Assembly: GCA_002397315.1 (NCBI GenBank)
Contig: DHAE01000007.1
Span: forward strand, 396,875 to 460,874
Length of the DNA stretch: 64,000 bases
From: Comamonadaceae bacterium UBA4962
Lineage (GTDB): Bacteria > Pseudomonadota > Gammaproteobacteria > Burkholderiales > Burkholderiaceae_C
Direction of reading: 5' to 3'
Shown here piece after piece: positions 24,327 to 33,999 of this stretch. Under the pieces are notes generated by a model. The model did no database searches and was not told the origin of the DNA. It saw nothing but the letters and a program-made list of their open reading frames with translations. Position 1 is the stretch's first letter. Every line of letters begins with the position of its first letter. The translations under genes and the position numbers were made by a program.

Positions 24327-27300
24327 TCAGGCAGGCGCGGTTGTGCCAGCACGGGCAGCTTTTGCCCTGCGCATCAACAGGTACGCTGCGGGGATCACGA
24401 ACAGCGACAACAGCGGCGCCGTCACCATCCCTCCGAGCATCGGTGCGGCGATGCGGCTCATGACCTCCGAGCCTGTCCCGCTGCTCCATACGATGGGCAC
24501 GAGGCCAGCCAGGATCACCGCCACAGTCATGGCCTTGGGCCGCACGCGCAGCACTGCGCCCTCCTGGATCGCATCCAAGAGCTGCGCCAGCGTGGGCACT
24601 TCACCATTCGGGCAGCGCTCATGCAGCGCGTGCTTGAGGTAGATGAGCATCACAACGCCGAACTCCGCCGCGACGCCCGCCAGCGCAATGAACCCTACGC
24701 CCGTGGCGATCGACAGGTTGTAGCCCATCAGGTAGAGGAACCAAATCCCCCCGGTCAGGGCAAACGGAAGGGTTGCCATGATCAGCGCGGCCTCGTCCAT
24801 TCTCGTGAACGTTAAGTACAAGAGCACGAAGATGATCAGGAGCGTGGCCGGCACCACCACCTTGAGGCGGGCATTGGCCCGCTCCAGGTATTCGAACTGG
24901 CCAGAGTACGCAACGCTCACGCCTGGCTCCAGTTTGACCTGGCGAGACACCGCTTCACGCAGCTCGTTCGCGACCGAGGCCAGGTCGCGCCCGCGAACGT
25001 CCACGTAGACCCATCCGGACGGACGTGCGTTTTCGCTTTTGAGCATTGGCGGCCCGTCGGTGATGGAGACCGTGGCGACAGTCCCGAGCGTGATCTGCTG
25101 GCCCATCGGCGTGGAAATCGGCAGTTGCGTCAGCCTCTGCGGGGAGTCCCGCCATTCGCGTGGGTAGCGCAGGTTGATCGGAAACCGGGCCAAGCCCTCC
25201 ACGGTCTCCGCGATGTTCTCGCCGCCAATGGCACCTGAGACCATCGCCTGGACATCGGCCACGTTGAGGCCGTACCGGCCTGCCGCCGTGCGGTCAATGC
25301 GCACGTCCACATAGCGCCCACCGGTCAGCCGCTCCGCGAGCGACGACGTGACCCCCGGGATGCCCTTGGCCACCTGCTCGATCTGGGAGGCAATGTGGTC
25401 GATGACGCGCAGGTCGCTTCCGGTCACTTTGACCCCGATCGGGCTTTTGATGCCGGTCGCCAGCATGTCGATGCGGTTTCGGATGGGTGGAATCCAGATA
25501 TTGGACAGGCCCGGGATCTTGACGGCCTTGTCCAGCTCCTCGATCAGGCCCTCGGGCGTCATGCCGGCGCGCCATTGGTCCCTGGGCTTGAGCTTGACGG
25601 TGGTCTCGAACATCTCCAGTGGCGCGGGGTCCGTCGCGGTCTCCGCGCGGCCCGCCTTGCCGAACACCCGCTCCACCTCGGGCACCGTCTTGATCATGCG
25701 GTTGCTCAGCTGCAGCAATTCCGTAGCCCTCTGCGCTGAGAGACCTGGGAGGGCCGAGGGCATGTACAGCAGGTCGCCCTCATCGAGGCGCGGCAGGAAT
25801 TCGCCGCCCAGACGCGATAGCGGCCAAGCCGTGGTCGCAAGCGCCAGTACGGCGATGAACAGTGTCGCCTTGGGACGGCGCAGCACCCACTCCAGACAGG
25901 GCCTGTAGACGGCAATCAAAACACGGGTAATCGGGTTTTTTTGCTCATCCGGGATTCGGCCCCGGATCCAGTAGCCCATCAGGACGGGGATCAGCGTGAC
26001 CGAAAGGCCTGCTGCAGCTGCCATCGCGTAGGTCTTGGTAAAGGCCAGCGGGCCGAACAAGCGGCCTTCCTGGGCTTCCAGGGTGAAGACCGGAACAAAC
26101 GATAGCGTGATGATGAGCAGCGAAAAAAAGAGCGCAGGGCCCACCTCTTCAGCGGCTTCGGTGATGACGGTCCACCGCTCCTGGCCGACGAGCGCCTTGT
26201 CCGGGTGGGCGTGCTGCCAAGCCTCCAGCTTCTTGTGCGCGTTCTCGATCATCACCACGGCAGCGTCCACCATGGCGCCCACGGCGATCGCGATTCCGCC
26301 CAGGGACATGATGTTGGCGTTGATGCCCTGGTACCGCATGATCAGGAATGCGGTCGTGACCCCGAGCGGCAAGGAGATGATGGCCACCAGCGCCGAGCGC
26401 AGGTGCCACAGGAACACCACGCAGACCAGGGCGACCACGACGAACTCCTCCACCAGCTTGGTCGTGAGGTTGTGGATGGCGCGCTCGATCAGCGCACTGC
26501 GGTCGTAGGTCGTGACGACCTCGACCCCCTTGGGCAGGCTGTTTTGCAGTTCTGCGAGCTTGGCCTTGACGGCGGCAATCGTCTCCTGCGCGTTCTTGCC
26601 CGAACGCAGGATGACGACCCCGCCGGCCACCTCACCTTCTCCATCTAGCTCCGCGATCCCTCGCCGCATTTCCGGGCCGAGCTGAATGGTTGCCACGTCC
26701 CCCAGGCGAACGGCAATCCCCCCGCGCGTCACGAGCGGTACGGCCCTGAAATCCTCCAGTGTCTTGAGGTATCCGCTGGCGCGCACCATGTACTCCGCGC
26801 CCGCCAGCTCCAGCACGGCGCCGCCTGTCTCCTGATTGGCACCCATCAAGGCGTCGCGGACCTGTGCCTGTGTCAGCCCTTGGGCGGCCAGCTTGATGGG
26901 TTCGATCACCACCTGGTACTGCTTGACCATGCCTCCTACAGAGGCCACCTCGGCCACGTTGGGCAGGCTCTTGAGTTCGAACTTCAGGAACCAGTCCTGC
27001 AGCGCGCGCAACTGGGCGAGATCGTTCTTGCCGGTGCGATCCACCAGGGCGTACTGGTAGATCCAGCCCACCCCGGTTGCGTCGGGACCCAGCGCCGACT
27101 TGGCGGTGGCCGGAAGCCGGCCTTGCACCTGGTTCATGTATTCCAGCACCCGCGAACGCGCCCAGTACAGGTCGGTGCCGTCCTCGAACAGGATGTAGAC
27201 GAAGGAGTCTCCAAAGAAGGAGAAGCCTCGCACCGTCTTGGCGCCGGGTACGGAGAGCATCGTGGTCGCCAGTGGGTAGGTCACCTGGTTCTCAACGATC

Positions 27301-27476
27301 TGGGGCGCTTGGCCCGGGTAAGTGGTTCGGATGATGACCTGCACGTCCGACAGGTCCGGCAGCGCATCCACAGGCGTGCTGCGTACAGCCCACACTCCCC
27401 ACGCCGTGAGCATCACGGTGGCCAACAGCACCAGGAACCGGTTGAGGACGGACCAGCGGATCAGGCGCGCGATCAT
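24327..27476 (-). CDS. cusA: CusA/SilA, HME-RND transporter for Cu(I)/Ag(I)
   Basis: 1049 aa inner-membrane RND pump. TM4 has GAMVDAAVVMIENAHKKLE, the HME4 (monovalent metal) version of the motif, instead of the CzcA DFG-IIDGAVV form. The three methionines that bind Cu(I) in E. coli CusA are conserved in context: LLYMPSALPG, APLEMFETT and NRIDMLATG. Start at 27476 (MIARLIRW) overlaps the cusB stop as ATGA. Last gene of the minus-strand cusC-cusB-cusA operon. Confidence 0.95.
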   Translation of the reverse strand: MIARLIRWSVLNRFLVLLATVMLTAWGVWAVRSTPVDALPDLSDVQVIIRTTYPGQAPQIVENQVTYPLATTMLSVPGAKTVRGFSFFGDSFVYILFEDGTDLYWARSRVLEYMNQVQGRLPATAKSALGPDATGVGWIYQYALVDRTGKNDLAQLRALQDWFLKFELKSLPNVAEVASVGGMVKQYQVVIEPIKLAAQGLTQAQVRDALMGANQETGGAVLELAGAEYMVRASGYLKTLEDFRAVPLVTRGGIAVRLGDVATIQLGPEMRRGIAELDGEGEVAGGVVILRSGKNAQETIAAVKAKLAELQNSLPKGVEVVTTYDRSALIERAIHNLTTKLVEEFVVVALVCVVFLWHLRSALVAIISLPLGVTTAFLIMRYQGINANIMSLGGIAIAVGAMVDAAVVMIENAHKKLEAWQHAHPDKALVGQERWTVITEAAEEVGPALFFSLLIITLSFVPVFTLEAQEGRLFGPLAFTKTYAMAAAAGLSVTLIPVLMGYWIRGRIPDEQKNPITRVLIAVYRPCLEWVLRRPKATLFIAVLALATTAWPLSRLGGEFLPRLDEGDLLYMPSALPGLSAQRATELLQLSNRMIKTVPEVERVFGKAGRAETATDPAPLEMFETTVKLKPRDQWRAGMTPEGLIEELDKAVKIPGLSNIWIPPIRNRIDMLATGIKSPIGVKVTGSDLRVIDHIASQIEQVAKGIPGVTSSLAERLTGGRYVDVRIDRTAAGRYGLNVADVQAMVSGAIGGENIAETVEGLARFPINLRYPREWRDSPQRLTQLPISTPMGQQITLGTVATVSITDGPPMLKSENARPSGWVYVDVRGRDLASVANELREAVSRQVKLEPGVSVAYSGQFEYLERANARLKVVVPATLLIIFVLLYLTFTRMDEAALIMATLPFALTGGIWFLYLMGYNLSIATGVGFIALAGVAAEFGVVMLIYLKHALHERCPNGEVPTLAQLLDAIQEGAVLRVRPKAMTVAVILAGLVPIVWSSGTGSEVMSRIAAPMLGGMVTAPLLSLFVIPAAYLLMRRAKAARAGTTAPA

Positions 27477-28981
27477 GGCTTGGCCCTTTCGATTGCGGTG
27501 ATCACGAAGTCCGAACCTTTTTGCTCGAAGGTGAAACGCACCTGCTGCTCGGGTTTCACGGCCTTGGCGATCTCGGGACTTGCCAACTTGAAGGGCATGG
27601 TCATCGCCGGCCACTTCAACTCCGGCACGGCATCATGTGTGAGGGTCATCTCCGTAGGGGATACCTCGTCCACAACCCCGCGCACGGTAAAGCGCTTGGG
27701 GCCGGGCGCTGCAGCGCTCGTACCTTGGCCAACAGGCTCCTCGGGTCCGCTCGCTCCCGCTTGGGGCGGCACCACGCCGCGCAGGCTGGCCTCGGAATCG
27801 ATCAGGAACTGCGCCGAGGCCACCACCTGCTGCCCCTCCGAAAGGCCGCTCAGGACCACCAACCGGTCCTCGATTTCGGCGCCCACCTGCAGCTCTACGG
27901 GGTGGTACTTGCCGGGGCCATCGACCACGTAGGCCAACGCACGTTTGCCGGTGCGGATCACCGCTTCGCTGGGCACGAGGAGCGCGGGTTGAGCCCGCCC
28001 CGGAAGAACCACCTGGCCTGACATCCCCGCCTTGAGCTTTTGGGCGGGATTGGGAAGCTCCAGGCGCACACGCACGGTGCGGGTGTCGCGGTTGGTCTCG
28101 GGCAGGATGCTCACGACCCGGGCCTTCAAGGTTTCGCCGGGGAACGCAGCCAGCCGCACCTGTGCATCCTGGCCGATCTGCAATGGACCGCTTTGCGCCT
28201 CCGGTACCGCCGCTTCGATCCACATGGTGGACAGGCCATTGACCCGCGCGAGACTCGCGCCGGCAGAAACGGTCATGCCTTGGCGCACCATGAGTTCAGC
28301 CACGAGCCCGCCCTGCGCAAAAGTGACCGTGAAGCGGCCCTGCGGTTCGCCTGTGCGTTCCACCTGCGCAATGACCGCTGCCGGCATGCCCAGAAGCGCC
28401 AGACGCTGGCGGGATGCAGCGGTCAGCGTGTCATCCTTGAGGGATCGCACCGCCAGGAACTCCCGCTGCGCGGCCACCCACTCGGGCAAAAGCAGCTCCG
28501 CCAGCGGGGCGCCGGCAGCCACCACGTCGCCGGGAGCGCGGGCGTACACGCGTTCAACGAATCCGGCCGCGCGCGCCTGGATGATGCTCACATCGCGATC
28601 GTTCAACTGCACGGTGCCCAGCACGTCCACGTCAGTTCCGATATCACGTCGCTCGACCAGCGCGGTGCGGATGCCCAGCGCCTGGACGGCTTTGGCCGAG
28701 ACGCTCAAGCCCGGGCCCGACTGCGCATCCTCGTCCGCGTACTTGGGAACCAGTGCCATGTCCATGTAGGGGGATTTGCCCGGTTTGTCGAACTTCTGGG
28801 TCGGCACCATCGGGTCGTACCAGTACAGGACCTTGCGTTCGCTGGGCGCCGCAGCGCCCGAGGCATCCGGACCTGCCGGGTGGCTGGAGCCCAGGCGCCA
28901 CTGGGCGCCAGCCCAGCCGATGGCGATGCCGATTGCCAGCAAGGCCGCAGCCAACGCGGTTTTCTTGAAAATTGGGGTCAT
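27473..28981 (-). CDS. cusB: CusB/SilB, periplasmic adaptor with C-terminal CusF-like domain
   Basis: 502 aa. N-terminal membrane helix (about 8-26). Heavy-metal-binding domain with YWYDPMVP and SPYMDMALVPKY (about 52-80). Membrane-fusion core with lipoyl and barrel domains (about 95-400). A C-terminal CusF-like copper domain (about 430-502) contains THDAV and WPAMTM, the His, Trp and two Met ligands known from CusF. Such fusions are known in SilB of Cupriavidus. Overlaps cusA by 4 bases. Confidence 0.94.
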   Translation of the reverse strand: MTPIFKKTALAAALLAIGIAIGWAGAQWRLGSSHPAGPDASGAAAPSERKVLYWYDPMVPTQKFDKPGKSPYMDMALVPKYADEDAQSGPGLSVSAKAVQALGIRTALVERRDIGTDVDVLGTVQLNDRDVSIIQARAAGFVERVYARAPGDVVAAGAPLAELLLPEWVAAQREFLAVRSLKDDTLTAASRQRLALLGMPAAVIAQVERTGEPQGRFTVTFAQGGLVAELMVRQGMTVSAGASLARVNGLSTMWIEAAVPEAQSGPLQIGQDAQVRLAAFPGETLKARVVSILPETNRDTRTVRVRLELPNPAQKLKAGMSGQVVLPGRAQPALLVPSEAVIRTGKRALAYVVDGPGKYHPVELQVGAEIEDRLVVLSGLSEGQQVVASAQFLIDSEASLRGVVPPQAGASGPEEPVGQGTSAAAPGPKRFTVRGVVDEVSPTEMTLTHDAVPELKWPAMTMPFKLASPEIAKAVKPEQQVRFTFEQKGSDFVITAIERAKP

Positions 28982-28993
28982 GACGTTCTCCGT

Positions 28994-30307
28994 TCAGTCG
29001 GCGATGAGGCTGTTGAGGCGGGCGATCACCGCATTGCGCTGGGCCTGCAGGTCGATAAGGCGCATCTGGGTTTCCAGCACCTGGGTGCGCGCTGCCAGCA
29101 CGGCGCCCACATCGCCTTTGGCGGCCTGGTAGCTGCTCAGTGCAAGCTCGGCACGTCCTTGTGCCAGCTTCATGCCGCTCGATTGCAGCCGCTCGATCTG
29201 GCTGTCGAGCGCCGCCAGCTCTGCGGCGCCATCGTCAAGCTCCTGCAGGTGTTTGCGCGTGAGGTCCTCCTGCTCGGCTTCCAGGCGCTGGAGTTCGATC
29301 TGCTTGGCCCGCGTCTGCGGAGCCTGCCTGCGCTCTTGCTGCCAAGGAAGATCGAACGTCACCTGGAAGGACACCATGTCACCCCACTGGCGTGCGCGGC
29401 GGCTGTACGCGATCTCCCAGGACCAGTCGCCGCTTGCTTGCGCTTGCGCTTCCCGGACGTCGGCCAGTGCCATGGCCTGCATGGCGGGGTACTGGGCGAT
29501 CTCGGCATGGCGGCTCACCTCCGAGCGCAGTTGCTCCACTGTGCGGCTCAGCGGACCGGGGGCGCCCTGCAACTGCTCAGTGGCTCGCGTGCCCACCCAG
29601 CGCCGCAAGGCCGATCTGGCCCGCGCACGGTCGCGCTGCAAGTCGTCCCTGCGATCCGCCAGGGCTAGCGCCTCTTGGCGCGCCACCAGCAGATCGCCAG
29701 CGGCTGCAGAGCCGCCGGCGATGCGCACCGCCATGGTGTCCTGCAGCCGCTGGTTCTGCGTCAGCATTTCGGCCAGCAGTTCATCGCGCTGTTCGATGGC
29801 CTGCGCAAGGATCCAGGCCTGGCTCAACTCTTGGCGAAGCGCCAGCCGCTGGGAGGCCAAGGCGGCGCTTTCGCGCGCGACCCTGGCCTGAGCGCCTGCA
29901 ATCTGCGCATCGCGCTTGGCCCGGTTGGGAACTTCCTGCATCAGCGCCAGGCGCTGCATGGTCATGGATTCCCGGCTCAGGCTGAAGCGGTCCATGCCGC
30001 TGATCGGGAAATTCTCCAACCCCACCGAGAGCTTCGGATCAGGGAGCGTCCCTGCAGATTTTTGGGCACTGCTCGCCGCGTCGATCTGAAGCCGCAGGGC
30101 CGTGATCCGGGGACTGTGCTGTTCGGCAAGGTCCAGTGCCTCGCCGAACTCCAATGCACGTGCGGGGTTGCTGGCCAGGCCCGTGGCGGCCAGCACGAAC
30201 GCCAGGGCGGTCAGATGAAGGGTGTGAGTGCGCGCAGAAACGCGCGGGGCAGCGCGCCGGGGCGCAGCCAGGCACTCGCCAGGAGCGCCGAAACATGAGA
30301 TGGGCAT
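28994..30307 (-). CDS. cusC: CusC-like outer-membrane factor
   Basis: 437 aa TolC-family channel. Export signal near LALAFV...ARA (about 30-51), then two OEP halves with LPDPKLSVGLENFPI, EVPNRAKRDAQ and FDLPWQQERRQAPQTRA. No lipobox is seen. It lies 12 bp upstream of cusB and is the first RND gene of the operon. The N-terminus may start later than 30307 because the first 28 residues are basic and Pro/Cys-containing rather than signal-like. Confidence 0.88.
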   Translation of the reverse strand: MPISCFGAPGECLAAPRRAAPRVSARTHTLHLTALAFVLAATGLASNPARALEFGEALDLAEQHSPRITALRLQIDAASSAQKSAGTLPDPKLSVGLENFPISGMDRFSLSRESMTMQRLALMQEVPNRAKRDAQIAGAQARVARESAALASQRLALRQELSQAWILAQAIEQRDELLAEMLTQNQRLQDTMAVRIAGGSAAAGDLLVARQEALALADRRDDLQRDRARARSALRRWVGTRATEQLQGAPGPLSRTVEQLRSEVSRHAEIAQYPAMQAMALADVREAQAQASGDWSWEIAYSRRARQWGDMVSFQVTFDLPWQQERRQAPQTRAKQIELQRLEAEQEDLTRKHLQELDDGAAELAALDSQIERLQSSGMKLAQGRAELALSSYQAAKGDVGAVLAARTQVLETQMRLIDLQAQRNAVIARLNSLIAD

Positions 30308-30387
30308 GATGGTCCTCGGAATTTAATGAGCACGAAGTCGGACAGGTGCACAAGCTGCCCACAGGGCGGCTCGCACGCTGCACGCGC

Positions 30388-30843
30388 TCAATTCCGGAAG
30401 ACCTGGTGTGTCAGATAGATAGGGGGGGACCCCTCTCGCTGGTCCGCCGCCGCATAGACGGATCGGGGGTCTGCCAGGCGCTGGGCATCCACTACCTGCG
30501 GAAGAAAATAGGCCATCCAGATGGCCTGCGCAGCCATTGCCTGCAGGTCTATGCCTTGCAGAGAAGACACCGACTGGCTGTCATCGTCGCAGTGGGCCCG
30601 GCACAGCTGGGGATCCTGCTCATCCATGGTGCCGGCCATTGCGTGGCATTCCGGCATGGAAGCCATCCCCACGGCTTCCTCCATGGCCATCCCTGCCTTT
30701 TGCATGGACAGGGCATGGGCTGCGGAGTCGATCTGCGGGCAGGCATAGGCGGACAATGCCACCTGCATCAAAAGCAACGCCGCCACCAGGACGCTGGAAA
30801 TCCAGCGCCCCCGGCGAGACTTGGGGCTTCTGACGAAGATCAT
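30388..30843 (-). CDS. Small Cys/Met/His-containing exported protein upstream of cusC
   Basis: 151 aa. N-terminal hydrophobic segment (SSVLVAALLLMQVALSAYAC) may be a signal peptide or anchor. The mature part carries scattered metal ligands (MQKAGMAMEE, GMASMPECHAMAGTM, LCRAHCDDD). Resembles the small unnamed proteins preceding cus/sil efflux genes in betaproteobacteria; a periplasmic copper-binding or regulatory role is inference. It is 80 bp before cusC and 63 bp after the P-type ATPase gene, all on the minus strand. Confidence 0.75.
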   Translation of the reverse strand: MIFVRSPKSRRGRWISSVLVAALLLMQVALSAYACPQIDSAAHALSMQKAGMAMEEAVGMASMPECHAMAGTMDEQDPQLCRAHCDDDSQSVSSLQGIDLQAMAAQAIWMAYFLPQVVDAQRLADPRSVYAAADQREGSPPIYLTHQVFRN

Positions 30844-30857
30844 GGCGCGATGGTACC

Positions 30858-30890
30858 TAATTGGCGGTCCGCAGGGTTAACCCATGTCAA
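30858..30890 (-). promoter_or_regulatory. Possible cus operon promoter with GGGTTAACCC palindrome
   Basis: On the minus strand TTGACA (30890-30885) is followed by the perfect palindrome GGGTTAACCC (30874-30883) and CAATTA (30863-30858). The 21-bp spacer is too long for a normal promoter and slightly long for a MerR type. It occupies the 63-bp gap before the cus operon. Confidence 0.35.
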
Positions 30891-30906
30891 CTCCGCGCGT
30901 GGTCCC

Positions 30907-33291
30907 TCAGCCCTTGCGCAGCCTGAGCGCGTTGGCGATCACCGATGCGGAACTCAGGCTCATCGCCAGGGCCGCGATCATGGGTGACAGCAGCCAGCCG
31001 GTGAATGGGTACAGCAGGCCAGCGGCAAGCGGGATGCCCAGGGCGTTGTAGAGAAACGCAAACATCAGGTTCTGCTTCATGTTGCCCACCGTGGACTCTG
31101 ACAGCTCCCGCGCCATGGAGATGCCGCGCAGATCGCCCTTGACCAGAGTGACCTGGGCACTGTTCATCGCGACATCCGTGCCCGTTCCCATCGCAATGCC
31201 CACGTCCGCCTTGGCCAGCGCCGGGGCATCGTTGATGCCGTCACCGGCCATGGCCACGACACGGCCCTCGGCCTGGAGCCTGGAGACCAGAGCCAGCTTG
31301 TCTGCTGGCTTGACCTCGCCATGGACCTCATCGATCCCCAGCTTCGCGCCCACGGCCTTGGCCGTGGTCATGCCGTCCCCGGTCGCCATCACAATGCGCA
31401 ATCCCGCCGCATGCAGCGCCGCCAAAGCCTCAGGAGTGCTCGCCTTGACGGCATCAGACACCGCCAGCAGTCCCTGCAATTGCCCATCAGCTGCAAGGTA
31501 CATGACGCTGGCACCCGTGGCACGCAGCGCTTCGGCCTGCGGCAGCAGAGGCTCGGCCGAGACGCCCGCCTGTTCCATGAGAACCGTGTTGCCCAGCGCG
31601 AGCTTGCGGCCGCCGACACTGCCTTTGACGCCGATACCCGAGCCCGACTCGAAATCCTGTGGTTTGTCGAGCGCCAGTCCCTTGGCACGGGCTGCTTGCA
31701 CGATGGCGTCCGCCAGGGGATGTTCACTGCCCTGGTCCAGACTGGCCGCCAGGCGCAGAACCTCGTCCTCCGACACGCCGGGCATGGCCACGACACGCTC
31801 AAACGACGGCTTGCCCTCGGTGAGGGTTCCCGTCTTGTCCACGATCAGGGTGTCCACCTTGCGCAGGTTCTCGATGGCTGCAGCGTCCCTGAACAGCACG
31901 CCACAGGTGGCGCCGCGTCCCGTAGCCACCATGATGGACATGGGCGTGGCCAGCCCGAGTGCGCAGGGGCAGGCAATGATGAGGACCGCGACGGCGTTGA
32001 CAAGCCCATAGACCCAGCGCGGTTCGGGACCGAAAAGACCCCAGGCTACGAAGGTGAGCAGCGCGATGGCCACGACGGCCATCACGAAGTACCCGGCCAC
32101 CTGGTCCGCCATGCGCTGCATGGGAGCGCGCGAGCGCTGCGCCTGGGAGACCATCTGCACGATCTGCGACAACATGGTCGCAGAGCCCACCCGCTCGGAC
32201 CGGATCACGAGCGCGCCGTTGGTATTGAGGGTAGCGCCGATCACCGCGTCGCCCGGTCCTTTGACGACAGGCACGGGCTCCCCGGTGAGCATCGCCTCGT
32301 CCACGGCGCTGCTGCCTTCGACCACGACCCCGTCCACGGGCACCTTCTCGCCCGGCCGCACGCGCAAAAGATCGCCGACGTGGACATGGGACAGAGGCAC
32401 GTCGCTCTCTTGGCCATTGGCATCGATGCGGCGTGCCGTCTTGGGCGCCAGGCCCAGCAGGGATTTGATGGCCGCCGAGGTCTGCGAGCGGGCTTTGAGC
32501 TCCAGCATTTGTCCCAGGAGCGTCAGCGAGATGATCACCGCCGCTGCCTCGAAGTAGACAGCCACCCGGCCCATCGCCTGGAAAGAGGCTGGGAAAACGC
32601 CAGGCGCGACGGTGGCCACCACGCTGTACACGAAGGCGGCACCGGTGCCCAGGCTGATGAGCGTCCACATGTTGGGACTGCGGCTCACGATGGATTGGGC
32701 ACCGCGCATGAAAAACGGCCATCCCGCCCACAGCACGATCGGCACCGTCAACACAAGCTCTATCCAGCTTTGCGTGGCCATCTCGAACCATTGCAGTCGA
32801 TGGCCGACCATGGCCAGGAAGGTGACGACCAGGGTCAGGGGCAAAGTCCACGAGAAGCGGCGCCGGAAATCCACCAGCTCGGAGTTCTCGCCTTCCTCCA
32901 GCGTCGGCAGCAATGGCTCCAGCGTCATCCCGCATTTGGGGCAGTTGCCGGGGTGGTCCTGCTGTACCTCCGGGTGCATGGGGCAGGTGTACACGGCGCC
33001 CGGCTCGGCGGCCGGCCCGGTCGCGGGAGGCGGCGCGCTTTCGGGCGGATGGGCCACGAATTTGTGCGGGTCTTCGATGAAGCGGGAGCGGCACTTTGCA
33101 CTGCAAAAGTAGTAGTGGTTGCCCATGTGGCCCGTGGAATGCGGCGACTGATCGGTCACTGCCATCCCGCACACGGGATCTTTGAGACCCGGCGGCGGGT
33201 TCTGCACCTGCGGACCGTTGCCTGTCGGATGGTGATGTCCGTGGTGACTCCCGTGACCGTGATCGTGATCGTGCGACGTGTCAGCTGCCAT
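30907..33291 (-). CDS. Cu(I)/Ag(I) P1B-ATPase with YHS and HMBD N-terminal domains
   Basis: 794 aa. Order: His-rich leader (HDHDHGHGSHHGHHH), YHS domain (DPVCGMAV...YYFCSAKCRSRF, about 40-80), heavy-metal-binding domain (YTCPMHPEV...CPKCGMTLEP, about 105-135), then the ATPase with CPC (about 442), DKTGT, GSEHPLA and GDGINDAP. TM7 FLYNALGIPLAAG and TM8 MSLSSASVIANAL are the copper-pump signatures. There is no classical CxxC HMA domain. AAGGAG precedes the ATG at 33291. Comparable to CopF/SilP-type pumps. A MerR-type promoter lies upstream. Confidence 0.93.
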   Translation of the reverse strand: MAADTSHDHDHGHGSHHGHHHPTGNGPQVQNPPPGLKDPVCGMAVTDQSPHSTGHMGNHYYFCSAKCRSRFIEDPHKFVAHPPESAPPPATGPAAEPGAVYTCPMHPEVQQDHPGNCPKCGMTLEPLLPTLEEGENSELVDFRRRFSWTLPLTLVVTFLAMVGHRLQWFEMATQSWIELVLTVPIVLWAGWPFFMRGAQSIVSRSPNMWTLISLGTGAAFVYSVVATVAPGVFPASFQAMGRVAVYFEAAAVIISLTLLGQMLELKARSQTSAAIKSLLGLAPKTARRIDANGQESDVPLSHVHVGDLLRVRPGEKVPVDGVVVEGSSAVDEAMLTGEPVPVVKGPGDAVIGATLNTNGALVIRSERVGSATMLSQIVQMVSQAQRSRAPMQRMADQVAGYFVMAVVAIALLTFVAWGLFGPEPRWVYGLVNAVAVLIIACPCALGLATPMSIMVATGRGATCGVLFRDAAAIENLRKVDTLIVDKTGTLTEGKPSFERVVAMPGVSEDEVLRLAASLDQGSEHPLADAIVQAARAKGLALDKPQDFESGSGIGVKGSVGGRKLALGNTVLMEQAGVSAEPLLPQAEALRATGASVMYLAADGQLQGLLAVSDAVKASTPEALAALHAAGLRIVMATGDGMTTAKAVGAKLGIDEVHGEVKPADKLALVSRLQAEGRVVAMAGDGINDAPALAKADVGIAMGTGTDVAMNSAQVTLVKGDLRGISMARELSESTVGNMKQNLMFAFLYNALGIPLAAGLLYPFTGWLLSPMIAALAMSLSSASVIANALRLRKG

Positions 33292-33398
33292 GGAAAACTC
33301 CTTGTGTTGTTCTGCTTGGACCTGCAAAAGCGACCTCAAGTACAGGAAAGCTTGCGTGACCCTGTGCCCTGCGAGGTAACCGAAAAGCGCATGACGCA

Positions 33399-33429
33399 AC
33401 CATAGAGCCTGACACGATGGGAATGTCAA
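33399..33429 (-). promoter_or_regulatory. CueR-type promoter of the copper ATPase
   Basis: On the minus strand TTGACA (33429-33424), a 19-bp spacer containing CATCGTGTCAGG, and TATGGT (33404-33399). The long spacer marks a MerR-family activated promoter. CueR is encoded at 42140-42706, so control would be in trans. It lies 108 bp upstream of the ATPase start. Confidence 0.6.
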
Positions 33430-33559
33430 GGGGGATTGGTCTTGCGCTTGATCCATCGCACACCAGCGTTGCGCCATCCGACCAGGCCTCGCCAATGAAC
33501 GCTGCCCCGGCCCTGGACACGTTCCACGGCACGGGGCAGCAACGCAAGCGTCGAAACGG

Positions 33560-33973
33560 CTACTTTGCGGATCCAGTGGCCGCCTTGCCACTGCGGGCGA
33601 GGAACGCATCCAGCACAGCGATTTCCTTCTTCTGAGCCGAAATGATGTCCTTGGCCATCTTGAGCATCTGTGGGTCCTTGCCGTCGCGCAGTTCGCTCTC
33701 GGCCATGTCGATGGCCCCCTGGTGGTGGATGCGCATCATCTGTGCGAAGTCCACGTCTGCATTGCCGGTCATCGGGATCGCGGCCATCTTCTCGTTGTTC
33801 TCCTTCATCATGGCCTTCATGTCCATCTTGCCGGCAGCTGCGGAGTGATCCATCCCGCCCTTGCCGGCGGAGTGCGCGGCTGTCTGGGCGTGCAGGGCCA
33901 GGGGCGAGGCGAGCGCGCCGAAAACAACGGCTGCGGCCAGGATGCGCTTGTGTCTCAGGACTGGTTTTGGCAT
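33560..33973 (-). CDS. DUF305-family secreted protein
   Basis: 137 aa. Signal peptide ends near LALHAQ. Met/His-rich mature region (GGMDHSAAAGKMDMKAMMKE) is followed by the DUF305 ferritin-like motif FAQMMRIHHQGAIDMAESEL and a C-terminal helix with KKEIAVLDAFL. DUF305 proteins are frequent in copper islands and are presumed periplasmic metal binders, without a proven activity. Start at 33973 follows CAGGAGAACCCC. Encoded just downstream of the Csp-like gene on the same strand. Confidence 0.87.
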   Translation of the reverse strand: MPKPVLRHKRILAAAVVFGALASPLALHAQTAAHSAGKGGMDHSAAAGKMDMKAMMKENNEKMAAIPMTGNADVDFAQMMRIHHQGAIDMAESELRDGKDPQMLKMAKDIISAQKKEIAVLDAFLARSGKAATGSAK

Positions 33974-33999
33974 GGGGTTCTCCTGCTCGTCCGCGAGCT

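Noticed and set aside
30874..30883. GGGTTAACCC palindrome as a definite cus operator
   Set aside because: A single short palindrome with no second copy; kept only as a low-confidence promoter note.
31321..33405. 694-codon open frame antisense to the copper ATPase, and similar long antisense frames over czcC, cadA, the multicopper oxidase, copA, the transfer ATPase and the TraE/TraL region
   Set aside because: They are opposite real genes with strong motifs, have Arg/His/Gly-heavy compositions and no domain. High GC at third codon positions keeps the opposite strand open.
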